Origin: Bacteroides cellulosilyticus
Lineage (GTDB): Bacteria > Bacteroidota > Bacteroidia > Bacteroidales > Bacteroidaceae
Reading direction: 5' to 3'
NCBI RefSeq assembly: GCF_020091405.1
Contig: NZ_CP081903.1
Span: 1,798,001 to 1,862,000, forward strand
DNA: 64,000 bases
The notes below the pieces were generated by a model. That model worked only from the letters and a program-made list of their open reading frames with translations. It was not told the origin of the DNA and did no database searches. A program made the position numbers and the translations under genes. Positions 40,402-48,986 of the stretch are shown here, in pieces. Position 1 is the first letter of the stretch. Each line of letters begins with the position of its first letter.

Positions 40402-40989
40402 ATGAATAAGATAACTTCCGTATGCGTATATTGTGCTTCGAGCACCAAGATTGATTCCGCTTATTTTGAAGCCGCCCGCGAATTGGGTACTTTGTTGGGA
40501 CAGCGCCACATCCGTCTGATAAATGGCGCGGGAGGCATCGGATTGATGAGTGCTACCGCTGATGCAGTGCTGGCGGCAGGCGGAGAGGTGACCGGTGTTA
40601 TTCCTCATTTTATGGTGGAGCAAGGCTGGCAACACAAGGGGCTTACGGAGATGATAGAAGTGGAAAACATGCACCAGCGCAAGCAAAAAATGGCGGATCT
40701 GAGCGATGCTGTCATCGCATTGCCCGGTGGATGCGGCACTTTGGAAGAATTACTGGAAATTATCACTTGGAAACAACTGGGTCTCTACCTGAATCCTGTT
40801 GTCATCTTAAACACTAACGGCTTTTTCGATCCCCTCCTGGCTATGTTGCAGCGTGCTATGGACGAAAACTTTATGAGGCAGCAGCACGGTGCCATCTGGC
40901 ACGTAGCAAGCACTCCGCAGGAAGCTGTCGAACTGATTCATACCATACCTGTCTGGGATAGTTCCATACGTAAGTTTGCGGCAATATGA
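40402..40989 (+). CDS. LOG-family (TIGR00730) phosphoribohydrolase
   Basis: 195 residues, cytoplasmic. The hallmark PGGxGTxxE motif reads LPGGCGTLEELLEIITWKQLG, with the GGIGLMSA nucleotide loop before it and the conserved MHQRKQKM segment. LOG enzymes cleave cytokinin riboside monophosphates or related nucleoside monophosphates to base plus ribose 5-phosphate; in gut bacteria the natural substrate is probably a purine nucleotide. Its TGA overlaps the ATG of the DUF4271 gene, so the two are coupled. Confidence 0.93.
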   Translation: MNKITSVCVYCASSTKIDSAYFEAARELGTLLGQRHIRLINGAGGIGLMSATADAVLAAGGEVTGVIPHFMVEQGWQHKGLTEMIEVENMHQRKQKMADLSDAVIALPGGCGTLEELLEIITWKQLGLYLNPVVILNTNGFFDPLLAMLQRAMDENFMRQQHGAIWHVASTPQEAVELIHTIPVWDSSIRKFAAI

Positions 40990-41714
40990 TCGGGCTCTTG
41001 TTGACATGGATAGCGGGTTTTGAGGGGATGCCCATTCCTTATTCTCCTAAGTTGGACGATGGGATCACAGTGCTCCTGTTGTGCTGCTTTTTCATGTCAG
41101 CCTATGTATTGTCCCGCAGTCGCAAGTTCCTGGTGCAGTTGGTGAAGGACTTCCTTCTCAATCGTGAACGAACCAGCATCTTTGCCGCTACCACCGCTAC
41201 GGATATGCGCTATATGTTGTTGCTGATTCTACAGACTTGTGTGTTGGCTTCCGTCTGTACTTTCAACTATTTTGTTGATGTCAGGCCGGAGTTGGGCGAA
41301 CACGTCTCTCCTTACGTTTTGCTCGGGGGATATCTCGTACTGGCTTTGCTTTATCTTTTCTGGAAGTGGGTGACTTACTCTTTTCTGGGCTGGATTTTTT
41401 TTGACGCGAGTCGTACCGGTCTTTGGATGGAGTCCTATTCTACTCTACTTTACTACCTTGGATTTACCCTTTTCCCGTTTGCTTTGTTCCTTGTTTACTT
41501 CGATTTAAGTCTTCAGGCAACTGTGATAATCGGTTTATTTTTGGTCTTTTTTACTAAAATATTGATGTTATATAAGTGGATAAAGCTTTTTTGTGGCAAT
41601 TTATATGGCATTTTGCTTTTAATTTTGTACTTTTGTGCCCTTGAAATCATACCTTGTTTTATCATGTATCGAGGTGTGTTACAACTAAATGATTATTTGA
41701 TAATAAATTTTTAG
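40986..41714 (+). CDS. DUF4271 multi-pass inner-membrane protein
   Basis: 242 residues with about six membrane helices (for example LLLILQTCVLASVCTFNYFV, YVLLGGYLVLALLYLFW, YLGFTLFPFALFLVYF). The family is restricted to Bacteroidetes and is very often found immediately before the uroporphyrinogen-III-synthase-like gene, as here. Function unknown. The gene begins by ATGA overlap with the LOG gene, and the next start codon follows 5 bp after its stop. Confidence 0.9.
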   Translation: MIGLLLTWIAGFEGMPIPYSPKLDDGITVLLLCCFFMSAYVLSRSRKFLVQLVKDFLLNRERTSIFAATTATDMRYMLLLILQTCVLASVCTFNYFVDVRPELGEHVSPYVLLGGYLVLALLYLFWKWVTYSFLGWIFFDASRTGLWMESYSTLLYYLGFTLFPFALFLVYFDLSLQATVIIGLFLVFFTKILMLYKWIKLFCGNLYGILLLILYFCALEIIPCFIMYRGVLQLNDYLIINF

Positions 41715-41718
41715 GACG

Positions 41719-42471
41719 TTGAAAATTAAGAAAGTACTTGTGTCGCAGCCGAAACCGGCATCAGAGAAATCTCCTTACTACGACATCGCCCAGAAGTACG
41801 GTGTGAAAATCGATTTTCGCCCGTTTATTAAGGTGGAAAGTGTATCTGCTAAAGAATTCAGACAGCAGAAAGTGTCTATTCTGGATTACACAGCAGTTAT
41901 CTTCACATCGCGTCATGCTATTGACCATTTCTTCCACCTGTGTACAGAATTGCGTGTAACCATACCGGAAACTATGAAGTATTTCTGTGTGACAGAAGCT
42001 GTTGCATTGTACATCCAAAAGTATGTGCAATACCGCAAACGTAAGATCTTCTTTGGAAATACCGGAAAGTTTGAAGACTTGTTGCCTTCTATTGTTAAGC
42101 ACAAGACCGAAAAGTATCTGGTTCCGATGTCGGATGTACATACGGATGAGATTAAGAATCTCTTGGATAAAAACAAGATACAGAACGCAGAAGCTGTTAT
42201 GTATCGCACAGTAAGTAATGATTTTACTTCAGAAGAAGAGTTTGATTATGATATGTTGGTGTTCTTTAGCCCTGCAGGAGTGACTTCTTTGAAGAAGAAC
42301 TTCCCGGACTTCCAACAGAAAGAAATCAAAATCGGTACGTTTGGCTCCACTACTGCCCAGGCTGTACGTGATGCCGGACTCCGCCTCGACTTGGAAGCTC
42401 CCAGTGTACAGGCGCCTTCTATGACGGCTGCGCTGGATATGTTCATCAAGGAGAATAACAAAGGAAAATAA
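41719..42471 (+). CDS. hemD: Uroporphyrinogen-III synthase (HemD) family protein
   Basis: 250 residues. Two alternating alpha/beta domains typical of HemD: ILDYTAVIFTSRHAIDHFF in the first half, and FDYDMLVFFSPAGVTSLKKNF with IKIGTFGSTTAQAVRDAGL and SVQAPSMTAALDMF in the second. HemD closes the uroporphyrinogen-III ring in haem and corrinoid synthesis. Many gut Bacteroides lack a full haem pathway, so the role may differ. The start is TTG with AGGA a few bases before it; the next ATG would remove a third of the protein. Confidence 0.85.
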   Translation: MKIKKVLVSQPKPASEKSPYYDIAQKYGVKIDFRPFIKVESVSAKEFRQQKVSILDYTAVIFTSRHAIDHFFHLCTELRVTIPETMKYFCVTEAVALYIQKYVQYRKRKIFFGNTGKFEDLLPSIVKHKTEKYLVPMSDVHTDEIKNLLDKNKIQNAEAVMYRTVSNDFTSEEEFDYDMLVFFSPAGVTSLKKNFPDFQQKEIKIGTFGSTTAQAVRDAGLRLDLEAPSVQAPSMTAALDMFIKENNKGK

Positions 42472-42480
42472 TTTTAGAGT

Positions 42481-42601
42481 TACGAGCTACAAGCTACGGG
42501 CTACAAGTGCCATGCGGAAGCAGCATGTCATTTACAGCTTAAACTTGTAGCTCGTAACTTATTTACTGCGAACTACTTGTAGCTCGTAGCTTGTAACTCG
42601 T
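42481..42601. repeat. Intergenic palindrome of tagctcgtaact-type words before rnpA
   Basis: Arms 42481-42508 and 42574-42601 (28 bp) match as reverse complements at 26 of 28 bases. A third, shorter copy of the word lies between them at 42541-42559. It ends 8 bp before the rnpA ATG. Confidence 0.88.
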
Positions 42602-42609
42602 AGCTAAGA

Positions 42610-43062
42610 ATGCTTAATACCCTGCACAAGTCCGAAAGGCTGGATAAGAAGAAAGTCATCGACAAGATGTTTTCAGGCGGCGCACGTTCGTTTTCCGTCT
42701 TTCCTCTGCGTGTGGTGTATCTGCCGGTAGAGGAGTTGGAAGCGCCTGTTTCCATACTTGTCAGTGTGTCAAAGCGTCGTTTTAAACGGGCGGTAAAGCG
42801 TAACCGTGTGAAACGTCAGATACGTGAGGCGTACCGGAAAAATAAGCATGGATTATTGCAGACGCTTCAGGATGAAGGACGGCAACTTGCTGTGGCTTTC
42901 ATTTATCTTTCCGACCGGTTAGTCGATTCGGTGGAGATAGAGGAAAGGATGAAGGTTGCATTGGCACGTATCACGGAGAAAGTATTGGCAGATGTTGCTG
43001 TGCAGAAAGCCGGAGAAAATGCTGCGTCTGCTGAGGAAACCGGTAGCGCAGGGCAGTCATGA
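42610..43062 (+). CDS. rnpA: Ribonuclease P protein component
   Basis: 150 residues. The RNR signature is clear: [23 protein letters not shown]. The N-terminal [20 protein letters not shown] is also typical. It forms the protein subunit that helps RNase P RNA mature tRNA 5' ends. A C-terminal Ala/Glu-rich tail of about 20 residues is longer than usual. Its stop overlaps the yidD ATG, the common rnpA-yidD pairing. Confidence 0.97.
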   Translation: MLNTLHKSERLDKKKVIDKMFSGGARSFSVFPLRVVYLPVEELEAPVSILVSVSKRRFKRAVKRNRVKRQIREAYRKNKHGLLQTLQDEGRQLAVAFIYLSDRLVDSVEIEERMKVALARITEKVLADVAVQKAGENAASAEETGSAGQS

Positions 43063-43280
43063 AAAAGCTGCTTTCATACCTGCTGTTGCTTCCCATCTAT
43101 TTCTATCAGAAGTGTATTTCGCCCCTGACTTCCCCTTCATGCCGTTTCACCCCTACCTGTTCGCAATATGCCGTTGAGGCGATAAAGAAACATGGACCGT
43201 TCAAAGGGCTGTATCTGGCAATCCGGCGTATTTTGCGCTGCCACCCCTGGGGAGGTTCCGGATATGATCCCGTTCCATAA
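43059..43280 (+). CDS. yidD: Membrane protein insertion efficiency factor YidD
   Basis: 73 residues, full family length. Conserved [27 protein letters not shown] and [14 protein letters not shown]. It is thought to assist YidC-dependent insertion at the inner membrane. Coupled to rnpA by a 4-bp ATGA overlap. Confidence 0.96.
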   Translation: MKKLLSYLLLLPIYFYQKCISPLTSPSCRFTPTCSQYAVEAIKKHGPFKGLYLAIRRILRCHPWGGSGYDPVP

Positions 43281-43304
43281 AAAACTATTTCCTGTACTAT
43301 TCGC

Positions 43305-43949
43305 ATGATAATTCCTGTTGATATACATACACATCGGCGGCCACAAGTGCCCGGAACGGCTATTGTGAACTGTTTCCCCGAATCGTTTGTTCCGCAAACG
43401 GAAGGCTGGTATTCTGTGGGAATACATCCGTGGTATATCGCTTCTTTCGCAGCTTCCCTGAATGACAGTAAGGCCCGTTTTGAAGAATTACTGGATCATC
43501 CCCAGGTGTTGGCTGTGGGTGAGGCCGGATTGGATAAATTGGCTGAAGCACCTTTGACTTTGCAGATAGAAGTGTTTGAATATCAGGCACGTCTGGCCGA
43601 AGAGGCGGATAAGCCGTTAATCATTCATCTGGTGAAAGCGGTAGATGAACTTCTGAAACTGAAACAGAAGATACGACCGGTGAAACCGTGGATTATTCAC
43701 GGGTTTCGTGGAAAAGCGGCTCTTGCAGAAGAATATCTCCGACATGGTTTCTATCTTTCTTTCGGAGAGAAATATCAGGAGGAAGCGTTGCGTATAATGC
43801 CGTCTGAACGGTTGTTTATTGAGACGGATGAAAGTACGGCATCTGTCGATACGCTTTATGAACGGGCTGCCATCCTCCGTAAAACTCCCCTTGAGGAACT
43901 CAGGAGAACGATTCGTAAGAATGTGAGCGAAATCTTTTTTAGGCAATAA
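43305..43949 (+). CDS. TatD-family metal-dependent hydrolase
   Basis: 214 residues, on the short side for TatD. Metal-binding motifs seen: VDIHTHRR at the N-terminus, VGEAGLDK, IIHLVKA, IIHGFRGK and IETDES. TatD enzymes are TIM-barrel DNases/phosphodiesterases implicated in DNA repair. It starts 24 bp after yidD and is likely cotranscribed with it. Confidence 0.9.
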   Translation: MIIPVDIHTHRRPQVPGTAIVNCFPESFVPQTEGWYSVGIHPWYIASFAASLNDSKARFEELLDHPQVLAVGEAGLDKLAEAPLTLQIEVFEYQARLAEEADKPLIIHLVKAVDELLKLKQKIRPVKPWIIHGFRGKAALAEEYLRHGFYLSFGEKYQEEALRIMPSERLFIETDESTASVDTLYERAAILRKTPLEELRRTIRKNVSEIFFRQ

Positions 43950-43975
43950 GAGTTGTTAGTTCAGATAAAGAGTCG

Positions 43976-43983
43976 TACTTTTG
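43976..43983 (+). promoter_or_regulatory. Bacteroides -7 element (TACTTTTG) for tyrS
   Basis: Matches TAnnTTTG, 43 bp before the tyrS ATG. The -33 box is poor. Confidence 0.5.
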
Positions 43984-44025
43984 CAATTACAAAGTATATC
44001 AAATATTTAAATAGTTAATCATTCG

Positions 44026-45318
44026 ATGAATTTTGTAGAAGAATTGAGATGGCGTGGCATGCTCCACGATATGATGCCTGGTACGGAAGAACTTCTGGCT
44101 AAGGAACAAGTGACCGCATACATAGGTTTTGACCCTACGGCGGATTCATTGCACATTGGACATCTTTGCAGTGTAATGATACTGCGTCATTTCCAACGTT
44201 GCGGACACAAGCCGATGGCACTGATCGGTGGTGCTACGGGTATGATTGGTGATCCTTCCGGTAAGTCGGCAGAGCGTAATCTGCTCACAGAAGAAATCCT
44301 GCAACGCAATCTGGATGGTATGAAGAAGCAGTTGAGCAAGTTTCTGGATTTCGAATCCGATGCTCCTAACCGTGCAGAATTGGTGAATAACTATGACTGG
44401 ATGAAGAACTTCACTTTCCTTGACTTTGCCCGTGAAGTAGGTAAGCATATCACTGTGAACTACATGATGGCGAAAGATTCTGTAAAGAAGCGTCTGAACG
44501 GTGAGGCTCGTGACGGTTTGTCTTTCACGGAATTCACTTATCAGTTATTGCAAGGCTACGACTTCCTACATCTGTATGAAACCAAAGGTTGCAAACTGCA
44601 AATGGGTGGTTCCGACCAATGGGGTAACATCACGACAGGTGCCGAACTGATTCGTCGTACCAATGGTGGCGAAGTATTTGCACTGACCAGTCCGCTGATA
44701 ACGAAGGCTGACGGTGGTAAGTTTGGCAAGACTGAATCCGGCAATATCTGGCTTGATCCCCGTTATACTTCTCCGTATAAATTCTATCAGTTCTGGTTGA
44801 ATGTGAGTGATGCTGATGCAGCACGCTATATCAAGATATTCACTTCCCTGTCAAGAGAGGAGATTGAAGCCTTGACGGCTGAGCATGAAGCTGCACCGCA
44901 CTTGCGTGTTCTTCAGAAACGTTTGGCAAAAGAGGTGACTATTATGGTTCATTCCGAAGAAGACTATAATGCAGCGGTGGATGCGTCTAATATATTGTTC
45001 GGCAATGCAACTTCCGATGCATTGAAGAAGTTGGATGAAGATACCCTGCTGGCTGTGTTCGAAGGTGTTCCCCAGTTTGAGGTTTCCAAGGATGCTGTGT
45101 CTGCCGGTGTGAAAGCTGTCGATCTGTTCACGGATAATGCAGCCGTTTTTGCCTCCAAAGGTGAGATGCGTAAATTGGTGCAAGGTGGCGGCGTTTCTCT
45201 CAATAAAGAGAAGCTGGAAGCCTTCGACCAAGTGATTACTTCTGCTGACCTTTTGGATGAAAAATATCTGCTTGTGCAGCGCGGAAAGAAGAATTACTAC
45301 CTGATTATAGCCAAATAA
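44026..45318 (+). CDS. tyrS: Tyrosyl-tRNA synthetase
   Basis: 430 residues, standard bacterial length. Class I signatures: [13 protein letters not shown] (HIGH motif), [23 protein letters not shown], the Tyr-binding QLLQGYDF and [10 protein letters not shown], and KFGKTESGN in place of KMSKS. The C-terminal S4-like RNA-binding domain ([14 protein letters not shown]) is present. It charges tRNA-Tyr in the cytoplasm. Confidence 0.98.
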   Translation: MNFVEELRWRGMLHDMMPGTEELLAKEQVTAYIGFDPTADSLHIGHLCSVMILRHFQRCGHKPMALIGGATGMIGDPSGKSAERNLLTEEILQRNLDGMKKQLSKFLDFESDAPNRAELVNNYDWMKNFTFLDFAREVGKHITVNYMMAKDSVKKRLNGEARDGLSFTEFTYQLLQGYDFLHLYETKGCKLQMGGSDQWGNITTGAELIRRTNGGEVFALTSPLITKADGGKFGKTESGNIWLDPRYTSPYKFYQFWLNVSDADAARYIKIFTSLSREEIEALTAEHEAAPHLRVLQKRLAKEVTIMVHSEEDYNAAVDASNILFGNATSDALKKLDEDTLLAVFEGVPQFEVSKDAVSAGVKAVDLFTDNAAVFASKGEMRKLVQGGGVSLNKEKLEAFDQVITSADLLDEKYLLVQRGKKNYYLIIAK

Positions 45319-45347
45319 AAGGCAAATTAGTAGCAAATAAGAAAAAA

Positions 45348-45377
45348 TGCCTCGAAATATTTGGATATTTCGGGGCA
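45348..45377. terminator. tyrS terminator hairpin overlapping the tRNA-Gln promoter
   Basis: 13-bp stem TGCCTCGAAATAT/ATATTTCGGGGCA with one G-T pair and a TTGG loop, 30 bp after the tyrS stop. Only a short T-rich run follows. The loop contains the TTTG -33 box of the tRNA promoter. Confidence 0.7.
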
Positions 45378-45391
45378 TACTTTTATCTTTG
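45360..45391 (+). promoter_or_regulatory. Consensus Bacteroides promoter for tRNA-Gln
   Basis: TTTG (45360-45363), 20-bp spacer, TATCTTTG (45384-45391): a full match to the Bacteroides -33/-7 pattern, about 30 bp before the tRNA. It is the best promoter in the window. Confidence 0.8.
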
Positions 45392-45422
45392 CACCGCTTT
45401 TTAACAGAAAGCACCCCGTGTT

Positions 45423-45493
45423 TGTCCCATGGTGTAATGGTAGCACAACAGTTTTTGGTTCTGTTTGTCTAAGTTCGAATCTTGGTGGGACAA
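45423..45493 (+). tRNA. tRNA-Gln (TTG)
   Basis: 71 nt. Acceptor arms TGTCCCA and TGGGACA pair fully. D-arm GTGTAATGGTAGCAC; anticodon loop TTTTGGT with anticodon TTG; T-arm with GTTCGAATC. CCA is not encoded (ACT follows). An independent promoter lies upstream and a terminator hairpin 8 bp downstream. Confidence 0.95.
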
Positions 45494-45501
45494 CTAAAAT
45501 G

Positions 45502-45543
45502 AAAGAGCTCTATAGAGGATTATCTCTGTGGAGCTCTTTTTTT
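45502..45543 (+). terminator. Terminator of tRNA-Gln
   Basis: AAAGAGCTC (45502-45510) and GAGCTCTTT (45531-45539) form a 9-bp stem; the T-run continues to 45543. Confidence 0.88.
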
Positions 45544-45624
45544 GTATTATTTTCTGTTAAAGAACTTCTATTTTCTTCCATTTGAACAATATTACTATAT
45601 AATTGGTACAAAAACACAATGTTT

Positions 45625-45668
45625 CTTCGTTTACTTTTCCTACATTTGCATCGTGTACGTAAACGAAG
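45625..45668 (+). promoter_or_regulatory. Probable kduI promoter flanked by a 10-bp inverted repeat
   Basis: CTTCGTTTAC (45625-45634) and GTAAACGAAG (45659-45668) are perfect reverse complements, 24 bp apart. Between them lies TACATTTG (45641-45648), a TAnnTTTG element 66 bp before kduI. A regulator bound to both half-sites would cover the promoter. Confidence 0.6.
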
Positions 45669-45713
45669 TATGCCAATAACCGATTATTATCAACTTTAAA
45701 ACGTAATAGAATT

Positions 45714-46556
45714 ATGAAAACGAACTATGAAATTCGCTATGCAGCGCATCCCGAAGACGCAAAAAGTTATGATACCAAGCGTATCCGTCGTGATTTTCTT
45801 ATCGAAAAGGTCTTCTCTGCTAACGAAGTAAATATGGTATATTCCATGTACGACCGTATGGTTGTGGGTGGTGCAATGCCCGTGGGCGAAGTGTTGAAAC
45901 TGGAAGCTATCGATCCGTTGAAGGCTCCTTTCTTCCTGACCCGTCGTGAAATGGGTATTTATAATGTAGGCGGCCCCGGTGTAGTGAAAGCCGGTGACGC
46001 TGTATTCGAATTGGATTTTAAAGAAGCTCTCTACCTGGGTTCGGGCGACCGTGAAGTAACTTTCGAAAGCAAGGACGAAAAGAATCCCGCCAAGTTCTAC
46101 TTCAACTCACTGACTGCTCATCGCAACTATCCTGATAAGAAAGTGACCAAAGCTGATGCTGTAGTTGCTGAAATGGGTAGCCTGGAAGGTTCTAACCATC
46201 GTAATATAAATAAGATGCTGGTGAATCAGGTATTGCCTACTTGCCAGTTGCAGATGGGTATGACGGAACTTGCTCCGGGCAGCGTATGGAATACGATGCC
46301 GGCACATGTGCATAGCCGTCGTATGGAAGCTTACTTCTATTTTGAAGTACCCGAAGAACATGCAGTTTGCCACTTCATGGGCGAAGTTGACGAAACCCGC
46401 CACGTATGGATGAAGGGCGACCAGGCTGTATTGTCTCCCGAATGGTCTATCCACTCTGCTGCCGCTACTCACAACTATACCTTTATCTGGGGTATGGGTG
46501 GTGAAAACCTGGACTATGGAGATCAGGACTTCTCTTTGATTACCGACCTGAAGTAA
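45714..46556 (+). CDS. kduI: 5-dehydro-4-deoxy-D-glucuronate isomerase
   Basis: 280 residues, full length. Conserved cupin metal site in MPAHVHSRRMEAYFYFEV and the C-terminal WSIHSAAATHNYTFIWGMGGEN. KduI converts 5-keto-4-deoxyuronate, from unsaturated uronates made by polysaccharide lyases, to 3-deoxy-D-glycero-2,5-hexodiulosonate. It is first in a three-gene operon with kduD 70 bp downstream. The palindrome-flanked promoter suggests specific control by an inducer of uronate catabolism. Confidence 0.97.
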   Translation: MKTNYEIRYAAHPEDAKSYDTKRIRRDFLIEKVFSANEVNMVYSMYDRMVVGGAMPVGEVLKLEAIDPLKAPFFLTRREMGIYNVGGPGVVKAGDAVFELDFKEALYLGSGDREVTFESKDEKNPAKFYFNSLTAHRNYPDKKVTKADAVVAEMGSLEGSNHRNINKMLVNQVLPTCQLQMGMTELAPGSVWNTMPAHVHSRRMEAYFYFEVPEEHAVCHFMGEVDETRHVWMKGDQAVLSPEWSIHSAAATHNYTFIWGMGGENLDYGDQDFSLITDLK

Positions 46557-46626
46557 TAAATTGAGTAAACCGAGACTTTGAATCGTAATTAGAAACAAGT
46601 TATTAATAAACCTAAGTAAATAAATT

Positions 46627-47418
46627 ATGGTAAACTTTTCATTAGAAGGCAAAGTAGCACTTATAACCGGTGCTTCTTACGGAATTGGCTTCGCTCTGGC
46701 AACTGCCTATGCGCAAGCCGGTGCAAAAATCGTGTTCAACGACATCAAACAAGAATTAGTGGACAAAGGTCTGGCTGCTTACAAGGCTGAAGGCATTGAT
46801 GCTAAAGGTTATGTATGCGACGTGACGAACGAAGACCAAGTAAACGCTATGGTTGCCCAGATTGAGAAAGAAGTGGGCGTGATTGATATCCTGGTGAACA
46901 ATGCAGGTATCATCAAACGTATCCCGATGCACGAAATGAAGGCTTCTGAGTTCCGTCAGGTGATTGATGTGGATTTGAATGCTCCGTTCATTGTATCAAA
47001 AGCTGTCATTCCTTCTATGATAAAGAAAGGCCACGGCAAGATTATCAACATCTGCTCTATGATGAGTGAGTTGGGTCGTGAGACTGTATCTGCTTATGCT
47101 GCTGCCAAGGGTGGACTGAAGATGCTGACTCGTAACATCGCTTCCGAGTACGGTGAATACAACATCCAGTGTAATGGTATCGGCCCGGGTTATATCGCTA
47201 CTCCGCAGACTGCACCGCTTCGCGAACCGCAAGCTGACGGTTCACGCCATCCGTTCGATGCATTTATCGTTGCCAAGACTCCGGCTGCACGTTGGGGTAC
47301 TCCTGAAGATTTGATGGGCCCTGCCGTATTCCTGGCTTCCGACGCTTCTGATTTCGTAAACGGTCACGTACTCTACGTTGACGGCGGTATCCTGGCTTAC
47401 ATCGGTAAACAACCTTAA
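46627..47418 (+). CDS. kduD: 2-dehydro-3-deoxy-D-gluconate 5-dehydrogenase, SDR family
   Basis: 263 residues. Short-chain dehydrogenase motifs: TGASYGIGFALA cofactor loop, NNAGI, catalytic Ser (INICSMMSELG) and YAAAKGG for Tyr/Lys. Placed after kduI it should reduce 3-deoxy-D-glycero-2,5-hexodiulosonate to 2-keto-3-deoxygluconate with NADH. Gluconate 5-dehydrogenase activity is the usual alternative annotation. Confidence 0.95.
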   Translation: MVNFSLEGKVALITGASYGIGFALATAYAQAGAKIVFNDIKQELVDKGLAAYKAEGIDAKGYVCDVTNEDQVNAMVAQIEKEVGVIDILVNNAGIIKRIPMHEMKASEFRQVIDVDLNAPFIVSKAVIPSMIKKGHGKIINICSMMSELGRETVSAYAAAKGGLKMLTRNIASEYGEYNIQCNGIGPGYIATPQTAPLREPQADGSRHPFDAFIVAKTPAARWGTPEDLMGPAVFLASDASDFVNGHVLYVDGGILAYIGKQP

Positions 47419-47427
47419 TAATAATTA

Positions 47428-47555
47428 GTTGACAAGGTTTCAGGGAACAAGTTGTTGAGGAGGGAATACCCTTCCGGCTGACTTGGGGCTGAAACCTTGT
47501 TTGCTTTACACTAATATCCTTTCCTTGTCAACTTGTTCCCTGAAGCCTTGTCAAC
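47428..47555. repeat. Intergenic palindrome, 27-bp arms, between kduD and the DUF4861 gene
   Basis: Arms 47428-47454 and 47529-47555 match as reverse complements at 26 of 27 bases. The spacer also repeats words of the arm (ctgaaaccttgt). It may reduce readthrough from kduID. Confidence 0.88.
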
Positions 47556-47610
47556 TGAAAGGTGTTTCTCTGAGGTCTTGTTGACTAAAAAAGCAAATTG
47601 ATTAAGCAAT

Positions 47611-48855
47611 ATGAAAAAGTTATTCCTTTTAGTGGCAACAGTTTTATTCTGTTTTGCCTGCACCAACACTAAGGATGTAGTTACCGTAACGGTAAGCAAT
47701 CCTTTGGCAATGGAGCGTTCCAATGAAATGGTTGAGGTGGCTATGAGCGACATCGCCAACCAACTGAAACTGGCTGACACAGCACAGATTGTGGTTCTGA
47801 ATGCTGACGGACAACAAGTCCCCTATCAGATTACTTATGATGAAAAAGTGATTTTCCCTGCAAGCGTAGCTGCTAACGGTACGGCTGTTTATACCATTCA
47901 GACAGGTACACCTGAAGCTTTTGCAGTAAAGGCTTGCGGTAGATATTATCCTGAACGTGTGGACGATGTAGCCTGGGAAAATGACCTGGTTGCTTTCCGT
48001 GCGTATGGTCCGGCTTTGCAAAAGACTGGCGAACGTGCTTTCGGTTATGATGTTTGGACGAAGTACAATACCACCGAACCGGTTGTAGAAGCCCGTTATG
48101 CAGGTGAACTGAATCCGGAGACTAAAGCAAAGATCGCTGAATTGAAGAAGACAGACCCGAAAGCTGCACAGGAATTGTATCAATCGGTATCTTATCACGT
48201 GGACCACGGAAATGGTCTGGACTGCTATAAAGTAGGTCCTACGCTGGGTGGCGGTACTGCTGCTTTGATGCCCGACGGTGAAATCGTTTATCCGTATTGC
48301 TACGCTACACAGGATATCCTGGACAACGGTCCGTTGCGTTTCACTGTGAAGCTGGTTTACAATCCGCTGACTATTAAGGGTGACTCAACAGTGGTTGAAA
48401 CACGTGTTATCACGCTGGATGCAGGCTCTCACCTGAACAAGACTGCGGTTTCTTTTGATAATCTGAAAGAGACTACTCCCGTGGCTACAGGTATCGTATT
48501 GCACGAACCGGATGGTGCTGTTGTAGCTGATGCTGCTGCCGGCTATATCACTTATGTGGATCCTACGGACAATGTGAATAATAATAACGGTAAGATATTC
48601 GTAGGTGCTGCTTTCCCGACTACGGTAAAAGAAGCTAAGTCGTTGCTTTTCCCTGAAAAGGAAAAGAACGAACTGCGTGGTGGTGCCGATGGTCATGTAT
48701 TGGCTATTAGCGATTACGAACCGGGTTCAGAGTATGTTTACTACTGGGGTGCTGCCTGGGACAAGGCTGACATCAAGACACCGGAAGCATGGAATGCATA
48801 TATGGCAAACTATGCTCAGAAGGTACGCAACCCGCTGACGGTAACGGTAAAGTAA
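47611..48855 (+). CDS. DUF4861 lipoprotein
   Basis: 414 residues with lipobox (FCFAC, Cys17). An N-terminal beta-sandwich (VTVTVSNPLAMERSNEMVEV, GQQVPYQITYDEKVIFP) is followed by the DUF4861 core (CGRYYPERVDDVAWENDLVAFRAYGPA, VSYHVDHGNGLDCYKVGPTLGGG, YYWGAAWDKADI). The family is found in loci for uronic-acid polysaccharides such as pectin and is suggested to act on or bind unsaturated uronates. Its place after kduID supports that, but no reaction is established that I know of. Confidence 0.9.
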   Translation: MKKLFLLVATVLFCFACTNTKDVVTVTVSNPLAMERSNEMVEVAMSDIANQLKLADTAQIVVLNADGQQVPYQITYDEKVIFPASVAANGTAVYTIQTGTPEAFAVKACGRYYPERVDDVAWENDLVAFRAYGPALQKTGERAFGYDVWTKYNTTEPVVEARYAGELNPETKAKIAELKKTDPKAAQELYQSVSYHVDHGNGLDCYKVGPTLGGGTAALMPDGEIVYPYCYATQDILDNGPLRFTVKLVYNPLTIKGDSTVVETRVITLDAGSHLNKTAVSFDNLKETTPVATGIVLHEPDGAVVADAAAGYITYVDPTDNVNNNNGKIFVGAAFPTTVKEAKSLLFPEKEKNELRGGADGHVLAISDYEPGSEYVYYWGAAWDKADIKTPEAWNAYMANYAQKVRNPLTVTVK

Positions 48856-48891
48856 TCACTTTACCTCATATCTGTACAGTTATGAATCTTC

Positions 48892-48983
48892 TCACCACAG
48901 AGTAACACTGAGTCTCACAGAGTTTAATCAATTTGAAATCAAAAGAATAGAACTCCGTGAGACTCAGTGTTACTCTGTGGTGA
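48892..48983. terminator. Bidirectional 33-bp-arm palindrome between convergent genes
   Basis: Arms 48892-48924 and 48951-48983 are reverse complements at 32 of 33 bases, built from acagagtaacactgagtctc. It lies between the convergent DUF4861 and CHAT genes and ends 3 bp from the CHAT stop, so it probably terminates both transcripts. Confidence 0.8.
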
Positions 48984-48986
48984 AAC

